Assembly (NCBI GenBank): GCA_963693365.1
Contig: CAVNZM010000010.1
Location: 2,852,001-2,916,000 of the forward strand
Direction: 5' to 3'
Origin: Amoebidium appalachense
Lineage: Eukaryota; Ichthyosporea
DNA length: 64,000 nt
The stretch's first letter is position 1; the number at the start of each line of letters is the position of its first letter. Position numbers and translations under genes: made by a program. Shown here one piece after another: positions 1 through 9,650 of the stretch. The notes beneath the pieces were generated by a model, which was not told where the DNA came from, made no database searches, and was given only the letters and a program-made list of their open reading frames with translations.

Positions 1-394
1 ACTCCCCTCTATCAGAGAGTACGGGATCACGCAGCGGAGTGGGCAAGGAACGGCGCCAGTTCCTTTGTCCTCAGATGGATTCGTCAGGGCGTCCTTCCTC
101 GTTGGGGCCCTTCAGGCCCTCCCCCCCCAGCAGACCATGGCTACTATATCCCGGTGGACAATGTGCCCGAGTCTACCATGCTGGATCTGGCCCTGGAGAT
201 GGTGGCCCATGGCGAGCTGGAGGAGATTTCTGTCAGCCAATCATATTGCGTTCATCCTTGCTTCACGGTCGCCAAATCCGATGGATCCCGGCGACCAATC
301 ATCGATCCGTATTTGACCAATTCTGCATGCCTCCCCCTGCACACCAAGTTCGACAACCTCCACGACCTGGCAGTGTTGGCGCGGCGGGGGGAGT
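1..394 (+). pseudogene. Reverse transcriptase N-terminal fragment (truncated retroelement)
   Basis: One frame reads through a region typical of the start of a retroelement RT: a segment ending in HPCFTVAKSDGSRRPIID (about 250-305), which fits the KSDG-RPIID fingers motif, followed by a DLAVL-type segment. The left end lies outside the window. The right end is cut abruptly at about 394, where the A1 repeat of YRE-1 begins, so palm motifs and YxDD are missing. A frame change near the C-run at 120-130 is likely. The sequence is not similar to the RTs of YRE-1 or YRE-3 in this window, so it comes from another retroelement family. The family assignment is uncertain. Confidence 0.55.
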
Positions 395-830
395 GAAAAT
401 TTTTCATTGCTTGATGTGCAGCAAAAATTCCATTTTGGTAGATTTCATGGATTTGATGGTTTTTATGTCATTTCTTCATATTTCCATAGGCCAAAATGTG
501 GGCCGCGCTATATAATGAGCTTGCGCGGCCCGAGGGAGGTCAGTTGCGGCGCTACTGAGCGCGTTTAGGTCTCTTTAGGCCCAATTTTTTAGCTAAGTTT
601 TTGCAACTCTAGTCCCCGTTTTTCGCGCTGTTGTTCGTTTTTTCTCTAGTGTTTTTTGCCCAGGAGCGCGCACTTAGCTTCGGCAGCATCTGGTAAGAGT
701 TTTGCGTGCGCGCCGTTGCGTTTTAGCTGGTTTTCGGACGTTTTTTGCGGTGTCGTTTTTCCCGCGTTTTTGCATTTTCCAGTCTTCGTTTTCAAGTTCT
801 CGTGCTCTAGTCTGGTTTATGAGCATTGCA

Positions 831-1872
831 ATGGCCCCTCCTCCTGCTCTCGTCGCCAAGGGGGCCGCTCTCCTCGAAAAGCTTATGGAGAAATCTACCA
901 ATGAGGACGACGCAAGTCTCAAAAGTCTGGCCGTTTTGCAGTCCAACGCCCTCCCCTGGAACAGCTTGCCGGCAGAAACCGTCAACAGTGTGGTTTCAGC
1001 CCTCAAGGCGCGCTCGGTGGCTTTTGATGACCCTGAGATGGTCGGTTGGAAAGTCACCGACCAGCTGCACTTGCTCTGTCGCACTCCTCGCAGCGGCCGT
1101 GCCTCCCCCCCACCTGGGTCGCCCTCTCCCCAGCGGCGTTCTGACGATGTAGACGTCCAAGAGCAGCTGCAGGCACTTTCTGCCCAAGTGCAAGCCCTCT
1201 CTGTTGCCCAGTCTGGTCGCCCCAAGAAGCCCTCTGCCGGCGGCCTGCTGAGCACGCTGTCTGCGTGGGCAAAGGGCAAGGAGCCTGTCTATGCGTACGA
1301 CACCAGCAGTGAAGACACCCCATTCTTCTTCCAGCAGCAGTGGCTACGGTCGTTCCTCTCGCAGCCGTCGTTCCTCTGGCCCTTCCAACCCCAACCCCAG
1401 CCGTTATCTGCTCTCCAGCGGCGCCAAAGTCAACCTGCGCGTCAAAGAACGTCTGGCCCCTTCCTACCTCAAGAGCACCTTGGCTGACCAGGCCTCGGTC
1501 ACTGCGGCTGTCCACGCGGCGGATTGGGTCAGCTACCGCAACAAACGGGAGGCTCTGACGCTTGCCCGTATGCTGGATCTGCTGCTGGCCGCCGACCCTA
1601 AGGCCCGCAAGGGGTCACCTGCTGTGGAAGTTGGTGTGCGCCGTCTGCTGGCTGTGCAGACTGCTGATCAGTCCAACGGGGACTGGGCTGTTGCAGAGCA
1701 GTTTGAGGAGCTCCCAGCGCACAGCCTGCCCCTGCCCCCTGCCTTGGCCACCCGGGCTGTTCGTCAAGCCAAGACCCTCGCCGAAGTCACCCGGGCTCGG
1801 CGCGGTCCCGGCAGCGCCCCATCCGGGGCCGGTCCATCAACCCCTCCGGGGACCGGTGGGCACAGGGCCTAA
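831..1872 (+). pseudogene. YRE-1 ORF1 (gag-like), frameshifted copy
   Basis: Starts with MAPPPALVAKGAALLEKL, the same start as the intact copy at 36293. It contains the predicted heptad-like segment QEQLQALSAQVQALSVAQ and the basic SRSRRSS-type region. Relative to the intact copy, a deletion in the Ser-rich stretch near 1320 (SSSEDSDSSS lost) shifts the frame, so the second half (SRYLLSSGAKVNLRVKERL onward) is read in another frame to the stop at 1872. The role as a nucleocapsid-like protein is inferred from its position before the RT ORF. No zinc knuckle is visible. Confidence 0.7.
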
Positions 1873-1948
1873 ACGGCCCTTTGGGGGTTCGGCACGCGGT
1901 TCTGTATATTATTTTCTTGTGGTTTCCTGCCACGTGCCCTTGATTAAT

Positions 1949-3593
1949 ATGCCCCCTAATTTTTCTAAGGATTCCACAGCTATGCCACGTCATGTCTTTG
2001 CCGCCTCTAATTTGTTTCCTGTTCCGGCCATTCCTGTGCCGGACCGTTCTGGACAAGCCCGTCTGCGGAGTCAACGCCGTCGGCAACGCCTGTCTCACCG
2101 CCTGAAGGGGGTTACCTTGGCTAACCGTTGTCTTGGTGCCCTCAATGAGCTGTGGGCAGGCGGCCCTTGCCCATTCCCGACCCGGTTGGTGAACAGTCAC
2201 CACCATGCCCTGTGGACCTTTGTCCTTAGGGCCAGCTACGATGCTATACGCGCGGGTGTCTACGACGCTCAGCCTGCGAGTAGTGTCTTGGCTGCGTTCC
2301 CCGCGGCCTACCCTGTATTGACAGGATGGCTACCTCTCACGGCGGCAAATGCCGCTTTGCCACCCCCTGGGGTTGGAGCCACAGTGTACGTGTTGCACTT
2401 TTTGTCTCCTACACTGCAGCCGTTTTTGGCCAACTGCGACGACGGCCTTCTCAAGCCTGCTCCGCCGACGCCTGCAGAGCTGCGCCGCATCCGACCGGCG
2501 CATCACGTTCCCAGTGGGGAATACGGTCCCCTGCTTCTTAGGCTTCAAGACTGCGGCATGGTGCACTATTTCGAGGCGAAGGAAAAACCACTGGCCATCA
2601 ACGGGTGTTTGGGGTCCCAAAAGACACCAGAGCCCGCGTCATTTTTGACGGCCGCCGTGGCAACCTGTTCTTTGCCCGTGATCATCCTGCTTGTGGCTCA
2701 AGACGTCCATGGGCAGTTGGCTGACCGAGCCGGCATGCCCCGCATTGAGCGCCTATGTGCAATAGTGCCGCGGCCTGTGGAGGCGACGCAGCATGCCCTG
2801 TATGTGGACGACTGTGGCTGGGTCGGCACAGATGCCACCGCCATCAATCGTCAGCGTGAATCGTAACATGGCGTCACCGGCCCGGCTGGTCTTCCCTCCA
2901 ATGTCAAAAAGGATGTGGCTGCTGGTTCGTCGTCCTCTATGGTGCTGCTAAGGGGGAAATAGTGCTTTATCGGAACTTATGTATATAGGGGTACATATAC
3001 CTTGTTTAACCATTACAAATTAATGTTTGATAGGTTACTTCTATTAAGTGATTAAATATTTTATCCTATAGTGCTATGATTACTTATAATGAAAGATTAT
3101 TTCCTTTAGATGATACCACTTTAAACTAAAATTCCCCTCCCTTTGCATTGAAGAAAGAATTATTTTTCTCATGTACAAGAGCACCAAATTACTATCCTAA
3201 AATACTAAGATTTACTCTCAAGTGCATGATGATAACCAAATCTACATGTTAAAATTCCCCTCCCTCCCTACTACGTAGAGAAGAAGAAGGGAACAAGTCG
3301 CGAATAGAAAGACCTGCTAGGCTTGGAAATGCATCGCTCTGGGATATTGCACCCGTCTGGCGCTTCCTTGTGCCATCTGGTGGCGGAAACCCAGGCCGTG
3401 TTGCGTCGTGGTGTCGTCACGCAGCTCCGTTTGCAGCAGTTGCTTGGTGGTTGGGTGTGGGCGGCACTGCTGCAGCGGCCGCTTTTGTCGGTTCTGAGTG
3501 CCGCCTACAGTTTTGTGGAGCAGCTGGGGGGTCGGGAACAGCCCCTTCTTCCGCCCGTGGTGTGGGAGCCTTAGGCGATGTGTGCTTTGGCCG
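1949..3593 (+). pseudogene. YRE-1 ORF2 (RT-RNase H) remnant
   Basis: Begins with MPPNFSKDSTAMPRHVF, as in the other YRE-1 copies. The N-terminal region and fingers are present up to RVIFDGRRGNLFFARDH, but the palm segment with motif A is deleted near 2690. Translation resumes in another frame before the YVDDCGWVG motif (2806-2830). A stop (TAA) at about 2864 replaces the Tyr codon of ESYHG. The coding region is then split by the insertion at 2951-3313 and continues with the LEMHRSGIL segment to 3593. The RNase H and YR regions are gone. This copy cannot encode a working RT. Confidence 0.75.
2951..3313. mobile_element. AT-rich 363-bp insertion with 6-bp target duplication
   Basis: The intact YRE-1 sequence reads GTGCTGCTAGGCCTGG without interruption at 38665-38680. 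Here an AT-rich 363-bp segment sits between two copies of CTGCTA (2945-2950 and 3314-3319), the signature of a transposition event with target-site duplication. No coding frame is visible. Two internal copies of AAAATTCCCCTCCCT (about 3128 and 3250) are the only repeat seen. No terminal inverted repeat is clear by eye. It could be a short non-autonomous DNA element or a SINE-like insertion. Confidence 0.6.
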
Positions 3594-4230
3594 TATCGTA
3601 TAGAACCCCCCTTGTAGCATAGTATATGTCCATGTGTTACCTAGACATTGTTGGTTTTTTCAATAACTACCCACAGACCTCTAGCACGAGAAATTTACCA
3701 AAACGTTTATGGGGGGGATGGTGAATGTGCCCCTGCATTACGAGGGTCACACGAAAAAAACACAACCTTGTAGCTCGTATAGAACCCCCCTTGTAGCATA
3801 GTATATGTACATATGTTACCTAGACATTATTGGTTTTTCAATAACTACCCACAGAACAGCCTCTAGCACGAGAAATTTATTACAAAATTTATGTGGGGGG
3901 ATGGTAAATGTGCCCCTGGAGTACGAGGTTCACACGAAAAAGACACAACGTTGTAGCTCGAATAGAACCACCCTTGTAGCATAGTATATGTACATGTGTT
4001 ACTTACACATTATTGGTTTTTTTAATAATTGCCCACAGAACACCTTCTAGCACGAGACATTTACCACACAGCTTATGGGGGAGATAGTGAATGTGCCCCT
4101 GGAGTACGAGGGTCACACGAAAAAAACACAACGTTGTAGCTCGAATAGAACCCCCCTTGTAGCATAGTATATGTACATGTGTTACTTACACATTATTGGT
4201 TTTTTCAATAACTACCCACAGAACAGCTTC
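3594..4230 (+). repeat. Tandem array of about 181-bp units (array 1, left part)
   Basis: Three and a half units. Each starts near GTATAGAACCCCCCTTGTAGC (unit starts about 3600, 3780, 3963, 4146) and contains the blocks CACAGAACAGCCTCTAGCAC and GATGGTGAATGTGCCCCTGG. Spacing is 180-183 bp. The array is interrupted at 4230/5974 by YRE-1 copy b and continues to about 6595. No ORF is conserved between units. Confidence 0.9.
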
Positions 4231-5973
4231 TTCTTATGCCAACGTCGTCTTTACCAGCCCCAGCAAGGGGATACATGAGCCGATGCCTGTGGATCAATCT
4301 CACAAGCAGGCACAGGTGTGCTCCACAGGAGCAATGAAAAGAATGACAAATGTCATACAGAAACATGCTGAAAAAACGTAGCCTATTGCCTAAATAGGCA
4401 AAGGGTGTTGTGCGTGGGCAAAAAGCTAAAAAATTGGGCCTAAAGAGATTTAAACACTCAGCAGTCTGCACAGCCAGCAGACGGCGCACACCAACTCCCA
4501 CAGCAGGCGACTCCTTGCGGGCCTTAGGGTCGGCGTCCAGCAGCAGATCCAGCATACGGGCAAGCGTCAGAGCCTCCCGTTTGTTGCGGTAGCTGACCCA
4601 ATCCGCCGCGTGGACAGCCGCAGTGACCGAGGCCTGGTCAGCCAAGGTGCTCTTGAGGTAGGAAGGGGCCAGACGTTCTTTGACGCGCAGGTTGACTTTG
4701 GCGCCGCTGGAGAGCAGATAACGGTTGGGGTTGGGTTTGGAACGGCTAGAGGAACGACGGCTGCGAGAGGAACGACCGTAGCCACTGCTGCTGGAAGAAG
4801 AGTCCTCACTCGACCATGGGGTGTCTTCACTGCCGGTGTCGTACGCATAGACAGGCTCCTTGCCCTTTGTCCGCGCAGACAGCGTGCTCAGCAGGCCGCC
4901 GGCAGAGGGCTTCTTGGGGCGACCAGACTGGGCAACAGAGAGGGCTTGCACTTGGGCAGAAAGCGCCTGCAGCTGCACGGCCGCTGCGAGGAGTGCGACA
5001 GAGCAAGTGCAGCTGGTCGGTGACTTTCCAACCGACCATCTCAGGGTCATCAAAAGCCACCGAGCGCGCCTTGAGGGCTGAAACCACACTGTTGACGTTT
5101 TCTGCCGGCAGGCTGTTCCAAGGGAGGGCGTTGGACTGCAAAACGGCCAGACTTTTGAGACTTGCGTCGTCTGCATCGGTGGAGATCTCCAAAAGCTTTT
5201 CGAGGAGAGCTGCCCCCTTGGCAACCAGAGCAGGAGGAGGGGCCATTGCAATGCTCACAAACCAAACTAGAGCACATAAACTTGAAAACGAAGACTGGAA
5301 AATGCAAAAACGCGGGAAAAACAACACCGCAAAAAACGTCCGAAAACCAGCTAAAACGCAATGGCGCGCACGCAAAACTCTTACCAGATGCTGCCGAAGC
5401 TAAGCGCGCGCTCCTGGGCAAACAAAACTAGAGAAAAAACGAAACGCGTGAAAAACGGGGACTAGAGTTTCAAAAACTTAGCTAAAAAATTGGGCCTAAA
5501 GAGACCTAAACGCGCTCAGTAGCGCGGAACTAACCTCCCTGGGGCCGCGCAAGCTCAATATATAGCGCGGCCCACACATTTTTGCCTATGGAAATATGAA
5601 GAAATGACTTAGAACCTATCAAATCCATGAAATCTACCAAAATGGAATTTTTGCTGCACATCAACCAATGAAAAATTTTCACAAGTGGCTAAAACCCTAG
5701 ATCACAAAGACCAAGTCAATTGCCGCCCATTTCGTTATAGATATAACTCAAACTCATCAATATATCCATATGGCATATCCCACAGAACATAAAAACAGCT
5801 ACAGCTCCCTCAATAAAAATGCTAGCAGCCTGAAACTTTGCACACATATCAAACACACAAAGGCCTACAACATGTTACTACTACGAATTTTACAGCACAC
5901 TCGCAACACACAATTTCACTCCAACGGGGCTATCTAATTCTCCTGCAAAGAAAACACGTTTACAAACTATATA
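4231..5973 (-). mobile_element. YRE-1 copy b: deletion derivative (A1-gag part-A2 stub-B2)
   Basis: On the minus strand this reads A1 (5973 to about 5475), leader, 5' part of ORF1, then a direct jump to the last 30 or so bases of A2 and a complete B2 (about 4418-4231). RT and YR are absent, so it is non-autonomous. It sits inside the 181-bp array. The flanks GAACAGCTTC and TAGCACGAG rejoin to the array consensus with no base lost or duplicated, which supports integration without target duplication. Confidence 0.85.
4452..5246 (-). pseudogene. YRE-1 ORF1 (gag-like), 3'-truncated
   Basis: Starts with MAPPPALVAKGAALLEKLL at 5246. About 90 bases encoding the PPPGSPSPQRRSDG region are missing near 4980, which shifts the frame into the QLQALSAQVQALS segment. 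The C-terminal part ends at RRLLAVQTAE and runs into A2. Similarity to the intact ORF1 at 36293-37348 is otherwise very high. Confidence 0.7.
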
Positions 5974-6595
5974 TAGCACGAGAAATTTACCAGACAGTTT
6001 ATGGGGGGGATGGTGAATGTGCCCCTGGAGCACAAGGGTCACACAAAAAAAAAACACAACGTCGTAGCTCGTATAGAACCCCCCTTGTAGCATAGTATAT
6101 GTACATATTTTACCTAGACATTATTGGTTTTTCAATAACTGTAGTTACCCACAGAACAGCCTCTAGCACGAGAAATGTACCACAACGTTTGTGGGGGGGA
6201 TGGTGAATGTGCCCCTGGAGTACGAGGGTCACACGAAAAAAACACAACGTTGTAGCTCGAATAGAACCCCCCTTGTAGCATAGTATATGTACATGTGTTA
6301 CTTACACATTTTTGGTTTTTTCAATAACTACCCACAGAACAGCTTCTGGCACGAGAAATTTATCACAAAGTTTATGGGGGGGATGGTGAATGTGCCTCTG
6401 GAGTGCGAGGGTCACACAAAAAAAAAACAACATTGTAGCCCGGATTGAAACCCCCCTTGTACCATATACATCATATATCATCCGGCATGTGTTACTTTCG
6501 CGTTATTGGTTACCTAGCACGAGATATTCAGCACACAGTTGGGGTTGTAGGGGCAGTGTACACCTACAATATCAGGGGTACCGCGCGGCAAAAAC
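5974..6595 (+). repeat. Tandem array of about 181-bp units (array 1, right part)
   Basis: Continues array 1 after YRE-1 copy b, with about three units (TAGAACC starts at about 6074 and 6262, and a diverged one at 6444). The last unit is diverged and ends with a unique edge, GTGTACACCTACAATATCAG, then CAAAAACACCCCCCGGGG at about 6578-6607. The same edge appears inverted at 20072-20140, so it is a genuine boundary of this repeat family rather than a chance truncation. Confidence 0.85.
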
Positions 6596-7454
6596 ACCCC
6601 CCGGGGATTTGGGACGTCTCCTTAGCCGTCCTCGCCCTCGACTCTTCAGTCCCTGGGCGGCTGTTTGGTTCTGTACGCGCGGGTTAACACTCAGCATGCG
6701 AGCGTTCCAACCAGTTGTCCGCTCTGCCTTTTTATTTGCAAACATTTTTGTTACGGCGCCCTTTGCATTGCGCCAGCATGGGAGGTGTGGAGAGCACATA
6801 TGTTTGTGTGTGCAGCCTAGGCATCTACACACGACACTGCAAGTAATCTATCCCCTTGCTGGGGCGAGTAAAGAGTGACGGCACAAGAATGGTTCGTTTT
6901 TAAACGGGTTTTCTTTGAGGAACGGCCGGCCGCAGCCACGACGACGAAGTGACATGTGGAATTCGAACTGCCAGCTACTTTGCATTCCGATTGGTTAGTC
7001 TCTAGGTATGGCTTAGCCAATCAGTTCTCTGTACGTAAATGAAAGTGCAATGATTGGTCCTGTTTAAGTGTAGCCATATTTGGTCTTTACATTCCCCTGT
7101 AGCCAATCGGATGTTGTGAGCCATATCCTGCGTGTATATAAACCGCTAGCCCGCAGATTCGTAGGCCTCTCAGTCGCTGGCACTGCTCCTGAGCAGAATG
7201 TGTCCCTAGTCTAGCAAGTTGGAAGGGCCTCCTAGGAGGCCCGTAAACGGTTGTTTTCTCTAGTTAAGTATTTTGTTTTTCCCCCCACCCTCCCTTGAGT
7301 GGCTGTGGTGATGGCCTGCCATCTAAAATGTGTCTCCTTGGAGAGCACATGTGTTTGTGTGTGCAGCCTAGGCATCTACACACGACACTGCAAGTAATCT
7401 ATCCCCTTGCTGGGATCCCCTTGCTGGGGCGAGTAAAGAGTGACGGCACAAGAA
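6596..7454 (+). mobile_element. YRE-2 copy a: 3' part of a second split-repeat YR element
   Basis: Contains an internal segment (6610-6785), then B1 (6786-6889, ending CGGCACAAGAA), A2 (6890-7279) and B2 (7280-7454). B1 is repeated inside B2, which is the split direct repeat pattern of PAT/Ngaro elements. A second copy in opposite orientation lies at 43110-44357 and shares the internal segment. No RT or YR remains here. The A start (TGGTTCG then TTTAAACGGGTTTTCTTTG) resembles the A start of YRE-1, so the families are related. Confidence 0.75.
6955..7142 (+). promoter_or_regulatory. Putative promoter in YRE-2 repeat A: several CCAAT boxes plus TATA box
   Basis: Within A2 there are CCAAT-type boxes in both orientations (CGATTGGTTA, AGCCAATCAG, TGATTGGTCC, AGCCAATCGG) followed by TATATAAA at 7135-7142. 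The transcribed side then has CTCAGTCGCTGGCACTGCTC. Spacing suits a RNA polymerase II promoter. A repeats of this element type are expected to carry the promoter. The functional claim is inference. Confidence 0.5.
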
Positions 7455-7682
7455 GGTCTCTTTAGGCCCAATTTTTTAGCTAAGTTTTTGCCCACCCACC
7501 ACACCCTTTGCCTTTTTAGGCACTAGGCTACGTTTTTGGAGCATGTTTCTGTATGACATTTGTCAATCTTTTCATTGCTCCTGTGGAGCACACCTGTGCC
7601 TGCTCGTGAGATTGATCCACAGGCACCGACCGGCTCATGTATCCCCTTGCTGGGGCTTGTAAAGACGACGTTGGCAGAAGAA
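7455..7682 (+). mobile_element. YRE-1 copy c: terminal fragment (end of A2 plus B2)
   Basis: GGTCTCTTTAGGCCCAATTT to GCTAAGTTTTTGC (end of A2) is followed by a full B2 ending ACGACGTTGGCAGAAGAA at 7682. Its left side abuts exactly the ...GGCACAAGAA terminus of YRE-2 copy a, and its right side abuts an A-type start of a further family. Element ends are thus directly fused here. Confidence 0.8.
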
Positions 7683-8309
7683 TGAATGATTAGTTTGTAA
7701 ACGTTTTTTCTTTGCAGGAGCATTGGACAGCACCGGAGACAGAGTAGTAACAGGACTCCGTGTGCGAGATATGCAGGGATAGTGGTCATGAAAATTCGGT
7801 ATGTACGTATGCTGTCTATACGATTTGCAGTTTAGGTTTTTATTGGTGAGTATGTAGAGGAATGTGTTCCTGCATATGTAGACGTTTTAATTGGATTATA
7901 GTCATGAGGCGATCCCGCTTGCAATAGTTTTTGCATGCCGATGCTTTGATTTAGAGCCCTTCGGCTGCTGTGTGCGTCTCAGTCGCTGTACTCTTTAGCA
8001 GAGTGTAGGTAGGCCTCCTTAGGCTGCCTGTTCGGTGTAAGTAGGTAGGCATTTTTAGGTTACTGCCTGTAGTCAAGTCTAGCCGCGCCTGTCTAGACAC
8101 TTTCACTGAATGGCTGTGTTTCCATTTCCCTTTTTGGTCTACGGTTGTGCCTTACCACCACTTGTTTTTCCAGTCTTTGGTGCCCTTTTTGTGCTGCGCC
8201 AGCCCCGCCTCCGGCATAGCTCTGCCCTGCCGCCACATGGCATGCCGTGTTTTTTCTTTCCGGGGTGCCTTGGTTTGGTGGCGCTGTTTCGTCCTCCTAA
8301 AGTGGGTCG
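7683..8309 (+). mobile_element. A-type terminal repeat and leader of a fourth related element (YRE-4), fused to YRE-1
   Basis: Begins TTAGTTTGTAAACG then TTTTTTCTTTGCAGGAGCAT, closely matching the start of YRE-1 repeat A (TTTGTAAACGTGTTTTCTTT). The downstream GTCGCTGTACTCTTTAGCAG and GGCCTCCTTAGG resemble the leader of YRE-2. An open frame starting at 8110 runs into the YRE-1-like RNase H region, but its first 60 or so residues match nothing else in the window. No second copy of this family is present, so its limits are unclear. Confidence 0.45.
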
Positions 8310-9650
8310 CTCCTTGTTGGGTGGTGCAGTGGTGTCCCGGGTGCTTCCAGCAACGCTTCTCCACGAAGTGCTGCCTCACTGCAACCGGCGTGGCCACTAC
8401 AGCCAGCTGTCTGGTCCTGTGCACGAGCCAAGCCCGTCCGCCCCCCCGGCACCTATCCTGGCAGCTGTTGGTGGCCGGTGGACCACCAACATCAGTCATC
8501 GTTGGCGCCACTCCGACCACATCAACATTCTGGAGGGAGAAGCCTTGCTCCTGGGGCTTCGTCGATTAGGTCGGTCTACGGCTGCCCGGGGCTCCCGCTA
8601 CCTTTGGCGCCTTGAATCGACGGCGCTGCTTCGGGCTGTTGCTAAAAGGGTCGTTCAGCATCCCGACGCCTGAACCGTGTATGCCGCCAGGTGGCTGCCT
8701 ACACGCTTGCCCTTGACATTCGTTTGTATTGTGTGTGGCTGCCGTCAGCCCACAATCCTGCAGATGGTCCCTCGAGGTTTTCTGGCTGACCAGGCCATAA
8801 AGCCCCCCCACTACCGGGATGCTGTTGTTGAGTTCCTGGATTGGTTGCCCCCTGGCACCGACACCAAGTCCCCCGCCGAACTGGACGACCTCCTGGTGGA
8901 GTATTTTGAGGAGTGTTATGCCATTGATCCATCGCGTGGTTAGCGTCAGCGCTGTGTCAACACAGCTGATGGCATCAAGCATTTCATGCCACGCCTGGGT
9001 CCACACCTGCAGGCCGCCCAACGGAGCCTGCAGGGCTGGAACCGGCTTGGTCCAGCAAAGACCACGCCCCCGCTTCCGTTTTCATTGGTCCTCGTCGTTG
9101 GCCATCATTTGTATTCCAAAATTGGCCCCTTGTTTGGTATTGCTGTTTTGCTCGGATTTGAGTGTTATTTTCGTGTCAGTGAGCTGCTTATGCTCACCCG
9201 TGCGGATCTTGTTTTGCCCGACGACCCCGTTCCCCACGACATGCCACCCGGTACATGCGGCATCCGCCTGGCCGACACCAAGACCGGTCCAAATCAGTTT
9301 GTCCCCATCACCGATTCGTCCCTGTTGGCCATCCTGTCTTTCTGGTTCCGTGGTGCCCCCCCTTCTGCGCGGCTGTTTCCTTTCTCGTATGATGTTCTGC
9401 GTGCCAAGTTCCAAGCGGCATGTGACTCCCTCGGCCTCAACGAGTATGGGTTCCATCTTCACAGTCTTCGCCATGGTGGTGCCTCGAGAGACTACGTCAG
9501 GGGTGTTTCAGAAGAGACGATTGCTCTGCGTGGTCGGTGGAGATCGCATGCCTCCCTCCGCCGGTATCTGCAGGCCGGCCAGTCTCTTGTTCATTCTATT
9601 CGCGTGCCTGCGTCGCTCCTTGCCCGTGCTGCAGCGCTGCGTCGCATGAA
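8310..9650 (+). pseudogene. YRE-1 copy d: RNase H and tyrosine recombinase remnant
   Basis: The first part encodes the RNase H-like region (LLGGAVVSR, HINILEGEALLLGLRR, LPSAHNPADG in another frame). Here the Pro-rich segment PSAPPAPIL is in frame because the C-run at about 8443 is longer than in the copy at 39137. The YR part contains FECYFRVSELLML, HSLRHGGASRDYV and RGRWRSHASLRRY, so the R, H-x-x-R and Tyr signature is retained. It is broken by TAG at 8941 where the intact copy has a Gln codon. The copy ends at about 9650 in an inverted junction with copy e. Confidence 0.8.

Larger units (their letters stand above)
395..3593 (+). mobile_element. YRE-1 copy a: truncated and rearranged PAT/Ngaro-like YR retroelement
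   Basis: The copy begins inside repeat A1 (395-607, ending GCTAAGTTTTTGC) and carries the leader, gag-like ORF1 and part of ORF2, matching the near-complete copy at 35563-41178. It has an internal deletion near 2690 that removes RT motif A: GATCATCCTGC is joined directly to TTGTGGCTCAAGACG. It also has a 363-bp insertion at 2951-3313. It is truncated at 3593, where the 181-bp tandem array begins. The YR gene and the B1/A2/B2 end are absent. Confidence 0.85.

Noticed and set aside
9082-9474. 130-codon antisense frame over the tyrosine recombinase
   Set aside because: Shadow of the YR gene; repeated at 30749 and 39783 with each YR copy.
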